A DNA stretch of 34,418 bases from Alcanivoracaceae bacterium. GTDB taxonomy: Bacteria; Pseudomonadota; Gammaproteobacteria; Pseudomonadales; Alcanivoracaceae. The notes under the pieces were generated by a model, which saw only the letters and a list, made by a program, of their open reading frames with translations, searched no databases and was not told the origin of the DNA. The DNA lies in NCBI GenBank assembly GCA_002706085.1, contig PAJO01000055.1, positions 1 through 34,418 on the forward strand, read 5' to 3'. Both the position numbers and the translations under genes were made by a program. Shown here piece after piece: positions 16,292 to 24,605 of the stretch (position 1 is the first letter of the stretch; each line of letters begins with the position of its first letter).

Positions 16292-16509
16292 AGCTGTGAG
16301 CTGTGAGCTGTGAGCTGTGAGGGGCAAGCTACAAGCTTCAAGCTGCAACGCGGATCAGGCTGGTGGATTTTGAATGGCAGTGCCCGCGGGGGAGGCGGAG
16401 CGGTTTTGTGCTGCGATTCGCGTTTCAGGCCTGGTCGCGGGCAGTGAAAACCAGTATGTGCTCACTTGGCCCGCGACTCATAGCTCAGAGCTCAAGGCTC
16501 GCAGCTGTC
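16292..16509. repeat. Inverted heptamer-armed element (AGCTNNN type)
   Basis: The left arm holds eight 7-base units (16292-16347): AGCTGTG four times, then variants AGGGGCA, AGCTACA, AGCTTCA and AGCTGCA. The right arm holds four (16482-16509): AGCTCAG, AGCTCAA, GGCTCGC and AGCTGTC, which read as AGCT-type units on the other strand. The centre contains an inverted repeat of its own: CAGTGCCCGCG near 16378 pairs with CGCGGGCAGTG near 16437. The right arm ends three bases before the MerR stop codon. No gene fits in the gap from 16187 to 16512. Confidence 0.75.
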
Positions 16510-16512
16510 TTT

Positions 16513-17358
16513 TCAACCGTTCTTCTCGATATGCGCCAGCACGTTGGCGAGACGGTCGACAAGAATCTTGTTGATGCTCTTTTCCAGCACCCGGCCGAGT
16601 TCGTCGCTGACTACGGCATCGGCCAGCGGGCGGATGCGGGTGATGAAGTCGGCCAGTTTGGGCACGTCTTCCCCTTCGGGCAGGGCATCGTCGCCGTACT
16701 TTTCGTCCACCAGATGGTGAATGATCATGCCGATAAAGCGTTCTGCCAGCTTGTCGACTTCTTCACGAACCAGGGTGACATGGGTAAGGACGGCATCCAG
16801 CGGAACACCGGCTTCGCTCAGTTCCTTGCCTGCGTTGTAGACGCGAGGATAGGGGATGCGCAGGCGCATGCCTTCAGGAATGATGTAGCCGAGCTTTACC
16901 GCTTTGGTCATCACTTCCGGGGTGATGTCCTCGCCGAAGTCGTCGAGCAGATCCTGGTAGTCCAGATAGGAGGGGACGCCGGGGTTCTGCCAGGAAGTCA
17001 CCGCTACCTCGAGGCCGAGGATGTCATTGAGTTCGCGGCCCTGTTCCCAGGCGCTGAGCAGGTCACGAATGTTATTGAGCGTGTAACCGCGCTCCAGCAG
17101 GGCGCCGATGATTTTCAGGCGGGCCAGATGCACATCGGTGTAGATGCCGGTTCGGCCGCGCTTTTCAGGCGGTGGCAGAATGCCGCGGTCCTGATAGGCA
17201 CGTACGTTCCGCACCGTCGAGCTGCCTTCGCGGGCCAGCTCGTCGATGGTGTATTCCTTGTGGGTACCGGCGTCGGCCGGGGCGTCCTCTGCGGCAGGCT
17301 GGGTGTATTTCTTCAGGCTGCGCAGGATGGCTGCGGGGTTACGGTCACTGGTTTTCAT
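16513..17358 (-). CDS. MerR-family transcriptional regulator
   Basis: This 281-residue regulator has a MerR winged helix-turn-helix at about residues 34-104 (KEYTIDELAREGSSTVRNVRAYQDRGILPPP, then YTDVHLARLKIIGALLERGYTLNNIRDLL). A 33-residue polar N-terminal extension precedes it. The C-terminal 170 residues are helical (SEAGVPLDAVLTHVTLVREEVDKLAERFIGMIIHHLV) and lack clustered cysteines, so a metal sensor is unlikely. This longer C-terminal type is common in actinobacteria and oil-degrading gammaproteobacteria. The start at 17358 gives the best N-terminus; upstream codons in frame pass through the hairpin at 17438-17475. It lies downstream of the EphD-like gene, codirectional. Its target is not clear. 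Confidence 0.85.
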   Translation of the reverse strand: MKTSDRNPAAILRSLKKYTQPAAEDAPADAGTHKEYTIDELAREGSSTVRNVRAYQDRGILPPPEKRGRTGIYTDVHLARLKIIGALLERGYTLNNIRDLLSAWEQGRELNDILGLEVAVTSWQNPGVPSYLDYQDLLDDFGEDITPEVMTKAVKLGYIIPEGMRLRIPYPRVYNAGKELSEAGVPLDAVLTHVTLVREEVDKLAERFIGMIIHHLVDEKYGDDALPEGEDVPKLADFITRIRPLADAVVSDELGRVLEKSINKILVDRLANVLAHIEKNG

Positions 17359-17437
17359 GCCGCGATGATAGCCCGGTTTTTGCACAGGCGCTACAGGCTG
17401 CAGGCCAGAGTGTGTGCCGGTTCGAGACAGAAGGGTT

Positions 17438-17475
17438 CGCTGGCCGCAGAGCGGTGTGTCGCTCTGCGGCCAGCG
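17438..17475. terminator. Perfect 16-bp hairpin between the EphD-like and MerR genes
   Basis: The stem CGCTGGCCGCAGAGCG (17438-17453) pairs perfectly with 17460-17475 around the loop GTGTGT. It lies nine bases after the EphD-like stop on the minus strand. The bases that follow on that strand (AACCCTTCT) are only weakly T-rich, so it may be a weak intrinsic terminator, an mRNA 3' stabiliser, or both. Confidence 0.6.
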
Positions 17476-17483
17476 GGTTTGGC

Positions 17484-19226
17484 TTACGGTGAAAGTTCTA
17501 CCTGGGCCAGGTTTCTTGCCAGGCTTGGGGTAAAGCGTCCCAACCATTGCATGCCCACGGCTTCGGGGCTGACAGGGACCACTGCCTGGTTGGTTTCCAC
17601 GGCGCGGACAATGGCGGCAGCCACCCGGTCGGGGGTAAACGCGCGACGCTGGTAAAGCTTCTGTGCGCTTTCCTGACGGCGGCTCTGTTCATCCTCATCG
17701 ACACCCACAAAACGGGTGTTGCCGGCGATGGCCGTGTTGACGATGCCGGGGCAGATGGCGCTGACGCCGATGCGGTGGTCCGCCAGTTCGGCGCGCAGAC
17801 ATTCGCTGAACATCAGCACGGCACTTTTGCTGGTGGCATAGGCAGGCAGTACCCGCGACGGCATGAAGGCAGCGGCAGAGGCCACGTTGATGATATGGCC
17901 GGCCTTGCCCTGATCGATCATCTGTCGGGCGAACAGGCGGCTGCCGTGGATCACGCCCCACAGGTTGACTCCCAGCACTTGCTGCCAGTCTTTCACACTG
18001 GTTTCCATCAGGCCGCCTGACAGGCCGATGCCGGCATTGTTGACGACGATGTCCAGTGCGCCAAATTCCTTCTCCACGTATGTGGCCAGGGTTTCCATGG
18101 AGCGGGTATTGCTGACATCGCACTTGCGGCTCAAGGCGGTGCCGCCTTCTGCCAGAATCACATTGGCGGTGGCCGCTGCGGCATCGGCATTGATGTCGGT
18201 GCACAAGACGGTGGCGCCGCGGCGACCGAAGGCCAGCGCGGTCTCGCGTCCAATGCCGGAGCCGGCACCGGTGATCAGTGCCACTTTGCCTGTATCGGGT
18301 CCATGGTGGACGTTGGCATCCACTTTGGCGCGCTTCAATTGGGCGCTGGCCGGGCCGCCCTCGATATGCTGGATAAATTCACGTACCCATTTGGCGGTCA
18401 CATCGGGGTATTGCTGCAGCGGCCCCCAGTGGCCGGTATCCAGCTCGCGGCGCCAGAGCTGGTCAGTCCATTTTGGCAGGTCTTCGAGCATGGCCGGGCG
18501 CACATAATTGTCTTCCCGCGCCACGATCAGTTGCACAGGGACTTTGGTGTAGCGCTCGCGGGGTTTGAGCAGGCAGGGAATCATATTGGCGCGGTACAGC
18601 TCGATACCGTGCACACCATCTTTCAACTGGCTGGCGCTGGGTTCGATGTCCAGATTCTCGGTGCGCTTGAGCACTCCGGGCCAGGCCTTGGCCAGCCCGG
18701 CTTTCCACAGGGCCGGTGCCAGTACCGGCAGCTGGAAGGCGCCGATGTACCAGGAATGGGAAAGTTGATTCAGTACCGCCGCCGGGTTCTGCTTCAGGTT
18801 GGTTTTCATCCACTGGCCCACGTGATCCAAGCAGGGGCCAGACAAGGTGGTGTACGAGGCGATCCGCTGTTCCGCGCCGGGGTCGGTGACCGATTCCCAG
18901 GTCTGGATGGAGCCCCAGTCGTGGGCCACCAGGTGAACCTTTTCGTCAGGACATTCGGCATCCATCACGGCGTGCAAGTCGTTTCGCAGCTCACGCAGCT
19001 TGTAGGCGGCGCGCCCCTTGGGCACCGAAGAGTCGCCGGCACCGCGTACGTCGTAGGCGACGACCTTGAAGTCGCGGCTCAGTCGTTCGGCGACTTTTTC
19101 CCACACATGGTTGGCATCCGGGTAGCCGTGCACCAGCACAACGGTGGGACTCTTGTCATCGCTCCAGGTTCTGACCGCCAGTTCCACGTCACCGCGGCGT
19201 ACCTTGCTGTCGCGCCATTGCACCAT
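17484..19226 (-). CDS. EphD-like fusion: alpha/beta epoxide hydrolase + short-chain dehydrogenase
   Basis: This 580-residue protein joins two enzymes. Residues about 25-290 are an alpha/beta-hydrolase of the epoxide hydrolase/haloalkane dehalogenase class: oxyanion motif HGYP (33-36), nucleophile Asp103 in HDWGS, and His266 in DTGHWGP. Residues about 312-580 are a classical short-chain dehydrogenase: TGAGSGIG (319-326), NNAG (396-399), Ser450, and YATSK (463-467). The same order occurs in mycobacterial EphD (about 590 residues). A combined route from epoxide to diol to ketone, or action on fatty-acid derivatives, is a plausible inference. GAGGA lies eight bases before the ATG. It follows the M24-like gene by 42 bases, probably in one operon under the dyad at 19983-20000. 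All catalytic residues appear intact in both halves. Confidence 0.88.
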   Translation of the reverse strand: MVQWRDSKVRRGDVELAVRTWSDDKSPTVVLVHGYPDANHVWEKVAERLSRDFKVVAYDVRGAGDSSVPKGRAAYKLRELRNDLHAVMDAECPDEKVHLVAHDWGSIQTWESVTDPGAEQRIASYTTLSGPCLDHVGQWMKTNLKQNPAAVLNQLSHSWYIGAFQLPVLAPALWKAGLAKAWPGVLKRTENLDIEPSASQLKDGVHGIELYRANMIPCLLKPRERYTKVPVQLIVAREDNYVRPAMLEDLPKWTDQLWRRELDTGHWGPLQQYPDVTAKWVREFIQHIEGGPASAQLKRAKVDANVHHGPDTGKVALITGAGSGIGRETALAFGRRGATVLCTDINADAAAATANVILAEGGTALSRKCDVSNTRSMETLATYVEKEFGALDIVVNNAGIGLSGGLMETSVKDWQQVLGVNLWGVIHGSRLFARQMIDQGKAGHIINVASAAAFMPSRVLPAYATSKSAVLMFSECLRAELADHRIGVSAICPGIVNTAIAGNTRFVGVDEDEQSRRQESAQKLYQRRAFTPDRVAAAIVRAVETNQAVVPVSPEAVGMQWLGRFTPSLARNLAQVELSP

Positions 19227-19268
19227 CTTGTGTGTCCTCGTTGTACTGTCTGTCGACTCTGTCGTTGG

Positions 19269-19946
19269 TTATTGCGTCAGTGTTGGGGGATCCAGGGTCA
19301 GCGCGTCGGCGCCCTGACTCAGCCAGCGTGGGCCATGATCATCCATCACCAGAAACTCATTGCCGGCCACGGTGTGGCCATCGCGGCTGAGGCTGAACTG
19401 CCATTGCCACAGGCCCGGGATCAGTGCCCCCTCGGCAATGCGATTGCCCTCCGGTAGATTGCCGGTGATCGGTGCCAGCCTGTGGCGCTGCTGAACGTCC
19501 GGAAACCGCGCCGCCAATTGTTGTGGGCTGTGCCCGTGGGCCAGCGTTGCCGGCAAGGCTTGCCGCCATTCCTCCAGTTCGTGCTGCAGGGCGACCAGAG
19601 CCGGTTCTTCGGACGGGCCGGCCAGGCTGGCTTTGGCGGCATAGCCGTTCAGGACGGCATCGCAGCGCAGTATATAAGTCATACCCTGACGGTAGCGGCG
19701 TTTGCCCGGTCTGTTGAGGCCAAAGGGGCGAGCGCGGTTGTGGCCGGAAAAACGTACCTTGGGCGGTCGGGCAGGATCGAAGACCTGATGGGCCCGCAGC
19801 CAGTCCCGCATGAGTTGTTCGCAGTCAGCAACGGTCATGCCCGGTTGCAGGGAACCGGCAATGATCTGCACGCATTTCTCGGCGTAATGTTTCGCCTTGA
19901 GATAAGGGGCCAGCGCCTGCTGGTCCGGGGTCCAGAACGCGGTCAT
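19269..19946 (-). CDS. Degenerate M24 (creatinase/aminopeptidase-like) fold protein
   Basis: This 225-residue protein resembles the pita-bread fold of M24 peptidases in its first half: KHYAEKCVQIIAGSLQPGMTVADCEQLMRDWL, then RFSGHNRARPFGLNRPGKRRYRQGMTYILRCDAVLNGYAAKASL. In active members the last segment carries two metal-binding aspartates and later His and Glu ligands. Here the equivalent positions read Arg/Cys and Lys, so the metal site appears lost. It is probably a non-enzymatic or repurposed member, possibly a binding partner of the EphD-like product encoded 42 bases downstream. GGAGG lies four bases before the ATG. The fold assignment rests on motif memory and is moderate; the operon link is stronger. 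Confidence 0.6.
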   Translation of the reverse strand: MTAFWTPDQQALAPYLKAKHYAEKCVQIIAGSLQPGMTVADCEQLMRDWLRAHQVFDPARPPKVRFSGHNRARPFGLNRPGKRRYRQGMTYILRCDAVLNGYAAKASLAGPSEEPALVALQHELEEWRQALPATLAHGHSPQQLAARFPDVQQRHRLAPITGNLPEGNRIAEGALIPGLWQWQFSLSRDGHTVAGNEFLVMDDHGPRWLSQGADALTLDPPTLTQ

Positions 19947-19982
19947 GGCGCCTCCGGGTTGTTGTTAGATGGCTATCGATAC

Positions 19983-20000
19983 TTACACTCGTCAATGTAA
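19983..20000. promoter_or_regulatory. Operator-like dyad upstream of the M24-like/EphD-like operon
   Basis: The sequence TTACACT CGTC AATGTAA is an inverted repeat with one mismatch (7-4-7). It lies 37 bases upstream of the ATG at 19946. On the minus strand a TTGACT just upstream could be a -35 box with the dyad covering the spacer, a normal position for a TetR-type repressor site. A partly similar sequence lies at 23555-23574. Confidence 0.45.
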
Positions 20001-20093
20001 CAGTCAACTGGCCGAGTTGGCTTTGCACCACGGGGGGCTTTCCTCCAGGGCCAATCGGGTCTTACAAAACTTGAACATTTTCTTCGCGTGAAC

Positions 20094-20122
20094 TTCACAT
20101 CTTGCTGGCGCTGAGTTGTTAG
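20094..20122 (+). promoter_or_regulatory. Possible sigma-70 promoter for the MscS-family gene
   Basis: TTCACA (20094-20099, five of six consensus bases), a 17-base spacer and TGTTAG (20117-20122, three of six) lie about 80 bases before the GTG start. The -10 box is poor, so this is only a candidate. Confidence 0.25.
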
Positions 20123-20202
20123 GGTGGCGGCCTTGAATACCATTCAAATTCTAGCTTCTCCGGGCTGGGTCGAGCGGCGAGTCCGGGGAAAAGGAGAGGA
20201 GC

Positions 20203-22491
20203 GTGTCGCATCAAGTCCGGTTAGCCCCAAACCTCATTCTGCTATTGAGCCTGTTGCTGTCGTTATGGGTATCAACGGCGTCGGCTCAGGCGCCATCATC
20301 CGCGCAAAGCCAATACGGTGAACTGGCCGATGCGCTGGAAGATGACGGTCGTCGTGAGCGCTTGATCGAGCAGTTGCGTGGCCTGGAGCGTGCCGCTGAG
20401 CCTGCCCCGTTGGGAATGGAGGGTGAGGTGCCAGCCGCGCAGATTGCGGCCAGCTCGCCCAGTGGCCAGACCGCAGAACAGGTCTCTTTCGCTCGTCGGA
20501 TGGCCGCGGCAACCGGCAATATTGCCGGGGACCTGGGGCAGCAGTTTGCAGCCATAACCGGGGTGGTAACCGGCTGGTTTGGCAGCGATAGCGGTGCCGG
20601 GGTGGCCCCGGCCTCTGAGACTGCGCTGGACATGAAGGCGGTGGGGGCCGCGCTGTTGAATCTGGCGATGCTTGTGGTGGCTACCTTTGTGGTGTTCTGG
20701 GCCTTGCGGGCTCTCGCAGGGTCGGCATTTATCCGGTTGAGTCGCTGGGCAAGCAGAGGGTCAGAGAAGCTGGCGATCCTGCGTACGGCTGCTGCGGTGG
20801 GTATGGCGGCTGTCGCGGATATTGTGGTGGTAGCCCTGGCCTATCTGGCCGGGAGTTTCATCGCCTCTTTGTTGACGGAACAGCTGGCCGCAGATGCCAC
20901 TCGGTTGGCGCTGTTTCTGAATGCGTTCCTGGTGGTTGAGCTGGTGAAGGCGGGGTTGAGGATGTTGTTCTCCTCCCGGTACGAAGGCTTGCGCTTGCTT
21001 CCGGTCGCGGCGGAGCAGGCGCGTTACTGCAATCGCTTTCTTGCCCGCGAGGCGGGGCTGATTGGCTATGGCATGCTGGTACTGGTACCGGTGCTGAACT
21101 TCAATGTGTCGCCGTCGGTGGGGAATGGGATGGGTACGCTCATTATGTTGTTGGCCCTGATGTATGCGGCCCTGGTGATCTTGCGTAAACGGACGGTGCT
21201 GCGAACCGCCCTGGCGCAACGGGCCGAGCATCACCATGGCCCGGCCCGCCTGGCCTTGCTGGGCTTGTCACGGGTGTGGCACGGCCTGGCCCTGGCCTAT
21301 GCCTTGCTGGTGTTTGCGGTGACGGTGTTGAATCCGGAAACGGCGGTGCCTTTCGTGGCCATGGCCACCTTGCAAACCCTGTTGTATGTGGGGGCGGGAT
21401 TACTGGTGTCGGTGGCACTGGGACAGCTGATCGGCAAGGAAATCCGCTTGTCTGAGCGTATCAATACGAGCATGCCGCGGCTGCAGGCGAGGGTGAACAC
21501 CTATGTGCCGACCGGGTTAAAAGTGATTCGTGCCTTGATCCTGACGTTGGTGTTGGTGGTGTGTCTGGATGCCTGGAGGGTATATGACCTTGCCGCCTGG
21601 TATGGCACTGAGGCCGGTGCCATGACGGTGTCGGCGTTGCTGGATATCCTGATTATTCTGGCGCTGGCTGCAGCGATCTGGGTAGCTCTCGCCAGCCTGG
21701 TCGAGCACAAGCTCAGCCCCGGTGAAAACAGCACTCCTGCACAGGCTGCGCGGGGTGAGACGCTGATGGGGCTGTTCCATACCACGTTGGCGATCACCAT
21801 TATCATCATGACCGTGATGATTGTGCTGTCCGAGATTGGTGTAGATATCGCGCCGCTGATTGCTGGCGCCGGGGTGTTGGGGTTGGCCATCGGCTTCGGT
21901 GCGCAGAAACTGGTGCAGGATGTGATTACCGGGGTGTTTATTCAGCTTGAGAACGCGATGAACACCAACGACTTTGTTAGCGTCGGCAGCCATTCCGGCA
22001 CCGTGGAGCGCGTGGGTATCCGTTCGGTGGCGTTGCGGGATCTTTATGGTACCTACCACATTGTGCCGTTCTCCTCGGTGGATGCCGTGTCGAACTTTAC
22101 CCGTGAATATGGCAACCACGTGGGCGAGTACGGCATTGCTTACCGGGAAAGCATTGATGATGCCATCGTGCAGCTGGAGGCCGCCTTTGAGGCTCTGAAA
22201 GACGGCGAGCACAAGGACAATATTCTTGCCCCCATGACCGTGGCGGGGGTCACGGCCCTTGCCGACAGCTCGGTGAATATTCGTGTGGTCATCAAGACCA
22301 CCCCGGGCAACCAATGGGCCGTGGGCAGGGCGTTTAACCGGCTGGTGAAGATCTACTTTGACAAGGCGGGGATTGAAATTCCGTTCCCGCATACCACCCT
22401 GTATTTCGGTGAAGACCGGGATGGCACGGCTCCTGCGGCACCGGTGCGATTGACCGATGACCGGGTGGTGTCGACCCAGAGCGGAAAGTAA
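20203..22491 (+). CDS. Large MscS-family mechanosensitive channel (YbiO-like)
   Basis: This 762-residue protein starts at a GTG preceded by AAGGAG at good spacing. It has a signal peptide (LILLLSLLLSLWVSTASA, cleaved before QAPSS), a periplasmic linker of about 110 residues, and then roughly ten hydrophobic segments. The MscS core is at about residues 530-740: the pore helix pattern AGVLGLAIGFGAQKLVQDVITGVFI with alternating Gly and Ala, the beta domain VGSHSGTVERVGIRSVALRDLYGTYHIVPFSSV, and an alpha/beta C-terminal domain. Size and layout fit the YbiO/YjeP-like large MscS relatives that relieve osmotic downshock. The gene is alone, with a good terminator just after the stop. Confidence 0.9.
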   Translation: MSHQVRLAPNLILLLSLLLSLWVSTASAQAPSSAQSQYGELADALEDDGRRERLIEQLRGLERAAEPAPLGMEGEVPAAQIAASSPSGQTAEQVSFARRMAAATGNIAGDLGQQFAAITGVVTGWFGSDSGAGVAPASETALDMKAVGAALLNLAMLVVATFVVFWALRALAGSAFIRLSRWASRGSEKLAILRTAAAVGMAAVADIVVVALAYLAGSFIASLLTEQLAADATRLALFLNAFLVVELVKAGLRMLFSSRYEGLRLLPVAAEQARYCNRFLAREAGLIGYGMLVLVPVLNFNVSPSVGNGMGTLIMLLALMYAALVILRKRTVLRTALAQRAEHHHGPARLALLGLSRVWHGLALAYALLVFAVTVLNPETAVPFVAMATLQTLLYVGAGLLVSVALGQLIGKEIRLSERINTSMPRLQARVNTYVPTGLKVIRALILTLVLVVCLDAWRVYDLAAWYGTEAGAMTVSALLDILIILALAAAIWVALASLVEHKLSPGENSTPAQAARGETLMGLFHTTLAITIIIMTVMIVLSEIGVDIAPLIAGAGVLGLAIGFGAQKLVQDVITGVFIQLENAMNTNDFVSVGSHSGTVERVGIRSVALRDLYGTYHIVPFSSVDAVSNFTREYGNHVGEYGIAYRESIDDAIVQLEAAFEALKDGEHKDNILAPMTVAGVTALADSSVNIRVVIKTTPGNQWAVGRAFNRLVKIYFDKAGIEIPFPHTTLYFGEDRDGTAPAAPVRLTDDRVVSTQSGK

Positions 22492-22512
22492 GTCTTGCCG
22501 GTATCTGACTCA

Positions 22513-22540
22513 ACGCCTGCACTGCTGTGCGGGCGTTTTT
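22513..22540 (+). terminator. Rho-independent terminator after the MscS-family gene
   Basis: ACGCCTGCAC (22513-22522), loop TGCT, and GTGCGGGCGT (22527-22536) form a ten-base stem with one mismatch, followed by TTTT. It starts 21 bases after the stop codon at 22491. Confidence 0.85.
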
Positions 22541-22620
22541 GTGTGGTGACTTCATCACGGGGCGTGATGGCTATCGGTGTGCCAGGGGATCGAGGGATTT
22601 GGGGTGATTTGCCAGAAGGC

Positions 22621-22652
22621 AAAAAAAAGGGCCGGCAGAAGGTGCCGACCCT
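22621..22652 (-). terminator. Rho-independent terminator for the minus-strand PF10118 gene
   Basis: On the minus strand AGGGTCGGCA, a five-base loop and TGCCGGCCCT form a ten-base stem with one mismatch, followed by a run of eight T (A at 22621-22628 on the plus strand). It lies 40 bases after the stop at 22692. Confidence 0.85.
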
Positions 22653-22691
22653 GGAATCACCGGAAAGGGAGAGCTCGGTGAATAAAAAACC

Positions 22692-23537
22692 TTATGCGGC
22701 GTCCCGCAGGATATCGCCAAGCAGCGCTTCGAAGTTTTCGAGGTGCTGGCGGTTATCGTGATCCCACGGATGGAAGCCGGGCTTGAACCAGTCCAGCCAA
22801 GGGCGGGTAATGTTGCGGAAGATACCCTTCTTGCCCCAGGTGTGTTTGGCCACGGCGCGCCAGCCTTTCAGGTCGGTCAGGCCGCCCTTGATCCGCACGT
22901 TGTGCAGGTAGAAGGGGATGAACAAGGCAAAGAAAATGCCGGTGGCCGCCACCAGTGTTGAGGTGCGCAAGGCGTAGGCGCCTGGGTTGCTGTCGCGCCC
23001 AATGACGGTGGTGTAGACGTCAAATGCCACGGCCTTGTGCTCGGTTTCTTCCAGTGCGTGCCAGTTCCAGATGGCCTGATAGCCCGGGTCTGATCCATCC
23101 ATGATTTCTGGCAGGTCCAGCAGGCCGCCTCCCAGAATCGCTGTCAGGTGTTCCAGTGCCACGGTAGCGGCCAGCTGGAAAGCCTTGGGAGTGTAGGCCT
23201 GAACAGCATTGAGCAACTTGGTGACGACTTCTTCCTGTGCATGCAGCGGGATACCGCTGTCAGCCACGTAGTTGTTGTATTCGTCATGCTCACGGCCGTG
23301 CATGGCTTCCTGGCCAATAAAGGCGGTGACCGCTTTTTTCAGCTCGGGATCAGTGATCTGGTCACGGTAATTGCGTACGCTATCGATGAAAAAGCGTTCC
23401 CCCACCGGAAAGAACAAGCTCATGGTGTTCAGGAACTGGCTGACGTTCAGCCCGTCCTTGTGCCAGGTCAGGGCCTTGGCCGGGTTGAGGTTGAACTTCA
23501 GGTTGCGTCGAATCGGAAGAATCGAGATCGCTTTCAT
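22692..23537 (-). CDS. PF10118-type predicted metal-dependent hydrolase
   Basis: This 281-residue protein matches the family of predicted metal-dependent hydrolases that look like ferritin-type diiron proteins. FPVGERFFIDSVR, GQEAMHGREHDEYN, ALEHLTAILG and HALEETEHKAVAFDVY supply Glu and His residues in E..H spacing as expected for a two-metal site. A hydrophobic stretch at about residues 195-212 (STLVAATGIFFALFIPFYL) may bind membrane or lipid. GGAGG stands six bases before the ATG. The gene diverges from an unknown gene at 23622 over 84 bases that contain a dyad. The reaction is not established for this family; lipid or hydrocarbon oxidation is a guess from its frequent occurrence in oil-degrading genera. 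Confidence 0.8.
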   Translation of the reverse strand: MKAISILPIRRNLKFNLNPAKALTWHKDGLNVSQFLNTMSLFFPVGERFFIDSVRNYRDQITDPELKKAVTAFIGQEAMHGREHDEYNNYVADSGIPLHAQEEVVTKLLNAVQAYTPKAFQLAATVALEHLTAILGGGLLDLPEIMDGSDPGYQAIWNWHALEETEHKAVAFDVYTTVIGRDSNPGAYALRTSTLVAATGIFFALFIPFYLHNVRIKGGLTDLKGWRAVAKHTWGKKGIFRNITRPWLDWFKPGFHPWDHDNRQHLENFEALLGDILRDAA

Positions 23538-23554
23538 GGCGTACCTCCATAACT

Positions 23555-23574
23555 GTTACATCAGTTAATGATAC
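23555..23574. promoter_or_regulatory. Weak dyad in the divergent PF10118/unknown promoter region
   Basis: GTTACAT (23555-23561) and ATGATAC (23568-23574) form an imperfect inverted repeat, with five of seven pairs. Aligned with the dyad at 19983-20000, it shares TTACA, the central GT and AATG. A common TetR-type regulator is possible but the match is modest. Confidence 0.3.
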
Positions 23575-23621
23575 AATTAACCCCTGAACCATCAAGGACT
23601 TTTCCGCCCAGGCATCACGAC

Positions 23622-24605
23622 ATGACAGACAATAAACAAGAAGTGGCAAATCGTTTACTTGATGGGCTGGTGGATTATCTGCTGGCCCGTCTGGCCCCGG
23701 CGCAGCTGGAGGGCTTGATCGAAACCGAACTGGATTACCTGCTTGAGCAGGCTGGCCGCTACACCCTGACAGAGTGGGTCAGCGCCGAGCAGATCCATCA
23801 CACCGCGCGCAAGTACGCGGTAGAGATGCACATTAGTGGCGCGATTCCCGAACTGGTTGGCGACATGGTCGAGAAGTTCTACGACCAGGCGGCGGACAGT
23901 GACCGGGTGGTGGCGGATGTCATTGATGAAGATGTGGTGATGGCGCTGCTGGACAAGGTGCTTGAGATCCCGCTGTCGCGTCAGGGAATGGCGTGGCTGG
24001 GTCGTAACCCGGTGCTACTGGCGTTGCTGGCCGGGGGCGCCCAGATGGGCCTCAAGACCCTGTTGCACCAGGGGCTGCCCGCGCCGCTGCGCGAACAACT
24101 GGGCAAGCGCTTGCCGGCACGCTGGGTGTCCAGCGTGGAAACCCGCCTGCAGGAATGGCTGCTGCGCCGTACCGAGCAGCTGCTGAGTGATCCCTATCTG
24201 TACCGGGACGAGAACCTGGACGAGCTGCGCGAGCTGGTGCTCGTGGCCTGGCAGGAGTTTGCCCAGCGCCCGGTGGCGGACGTGCGGGAGCTGGTGACCA
24301 GTGAAGATATCCAGGAACTGTTTGTGATCGGTTTCGAATACTGGCGGGAGCTACGTCATACCGATTATTTCAACAGTCTGCTGTTGTCCGGGGTGAATGC
24401 CTTCTTTGAAAAATACGGCGACACCAGCCTGACCGAGCTGCTGGAGGAAATGGGCGTCACCCGCGAAATGATGCTCGACGACGCCCGCCGCTTCGCCCCG
24501 CCGATCCTCGACAAGCTGCGCACGGAAGGCCTGCTTGAGGCGTGGCTTCGTCGTCATCTGAAGGGGTATTTTGAGGCGGAGGAGACGCTCGATCTTTTGA
24601 GTTGA
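23622..24605 (+). CDS. Conserved-looking helical protein of unknown function
   Basis: I do not recognise this 327-residue protein. It is acidic and almost wholly alpha-helical, with no signal peptide. One moderately hydrophobic segment lies near residues 125-140 (GRNPVLLALLAGGAQMGLKTLL). Notable blocks are LLDGLVDYLLARLAPAQLEGLIETELDYLLEQ, QLLSDPYLYRDENLDELRELVLVAW and LTELLEEMGVTREMMLDDARRFAPPILDKL. The start at 23622 avoids the promoter dyad; an ATG at 23568 in the same frame lies inside it. It is divergent from the PF10118 gene, so the two may share a regulator and a task. The TGA stop lies inside the first heptamer of the inverted repeat at 24602-24757. Confidence 0.7.
   Translation: MTDNKQEVANRLLDGLVDYLLARLAPAQLEGLIETELDYLLEQAGRYTLTEWVSAEQIHHTARKYAVEMHISGAIPELVGDMVEKFYDQAADSDRVVADVIDEDVVMALLDKVLEIPLSRQGMAWLGRNPVLLALLAGGAQMGLKTLLHQGLPAPLREQLGKRLPARWVSSVETRLQEWLLRRTEQLLSDPYLYRDENLDELRELVLVAWQEFAQRPVADVRELVTSEDIQELFVIGFEYWRELRHTDYFNSLLLSGVNAFFEKYGDTSLTELLEEMGVTREMMLDDARRFAPPILDKLRTEGLLEAWLRRHLKGYFEAEETLDLLS

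Noticed and set aside
16363-17655. 430-residue plus-strand frame opposite the MerR gene
   Set aside because: It is antisense to a recognisable MerR protein and crosses the 17438-17475 hairpin; no family sequence.
18303-19457. 384-residue plus-strand frame opposite the EphD-like gene
   Set aside because: Antisense shadow of a two-domain enzyme whose catalytic residues are all intact.
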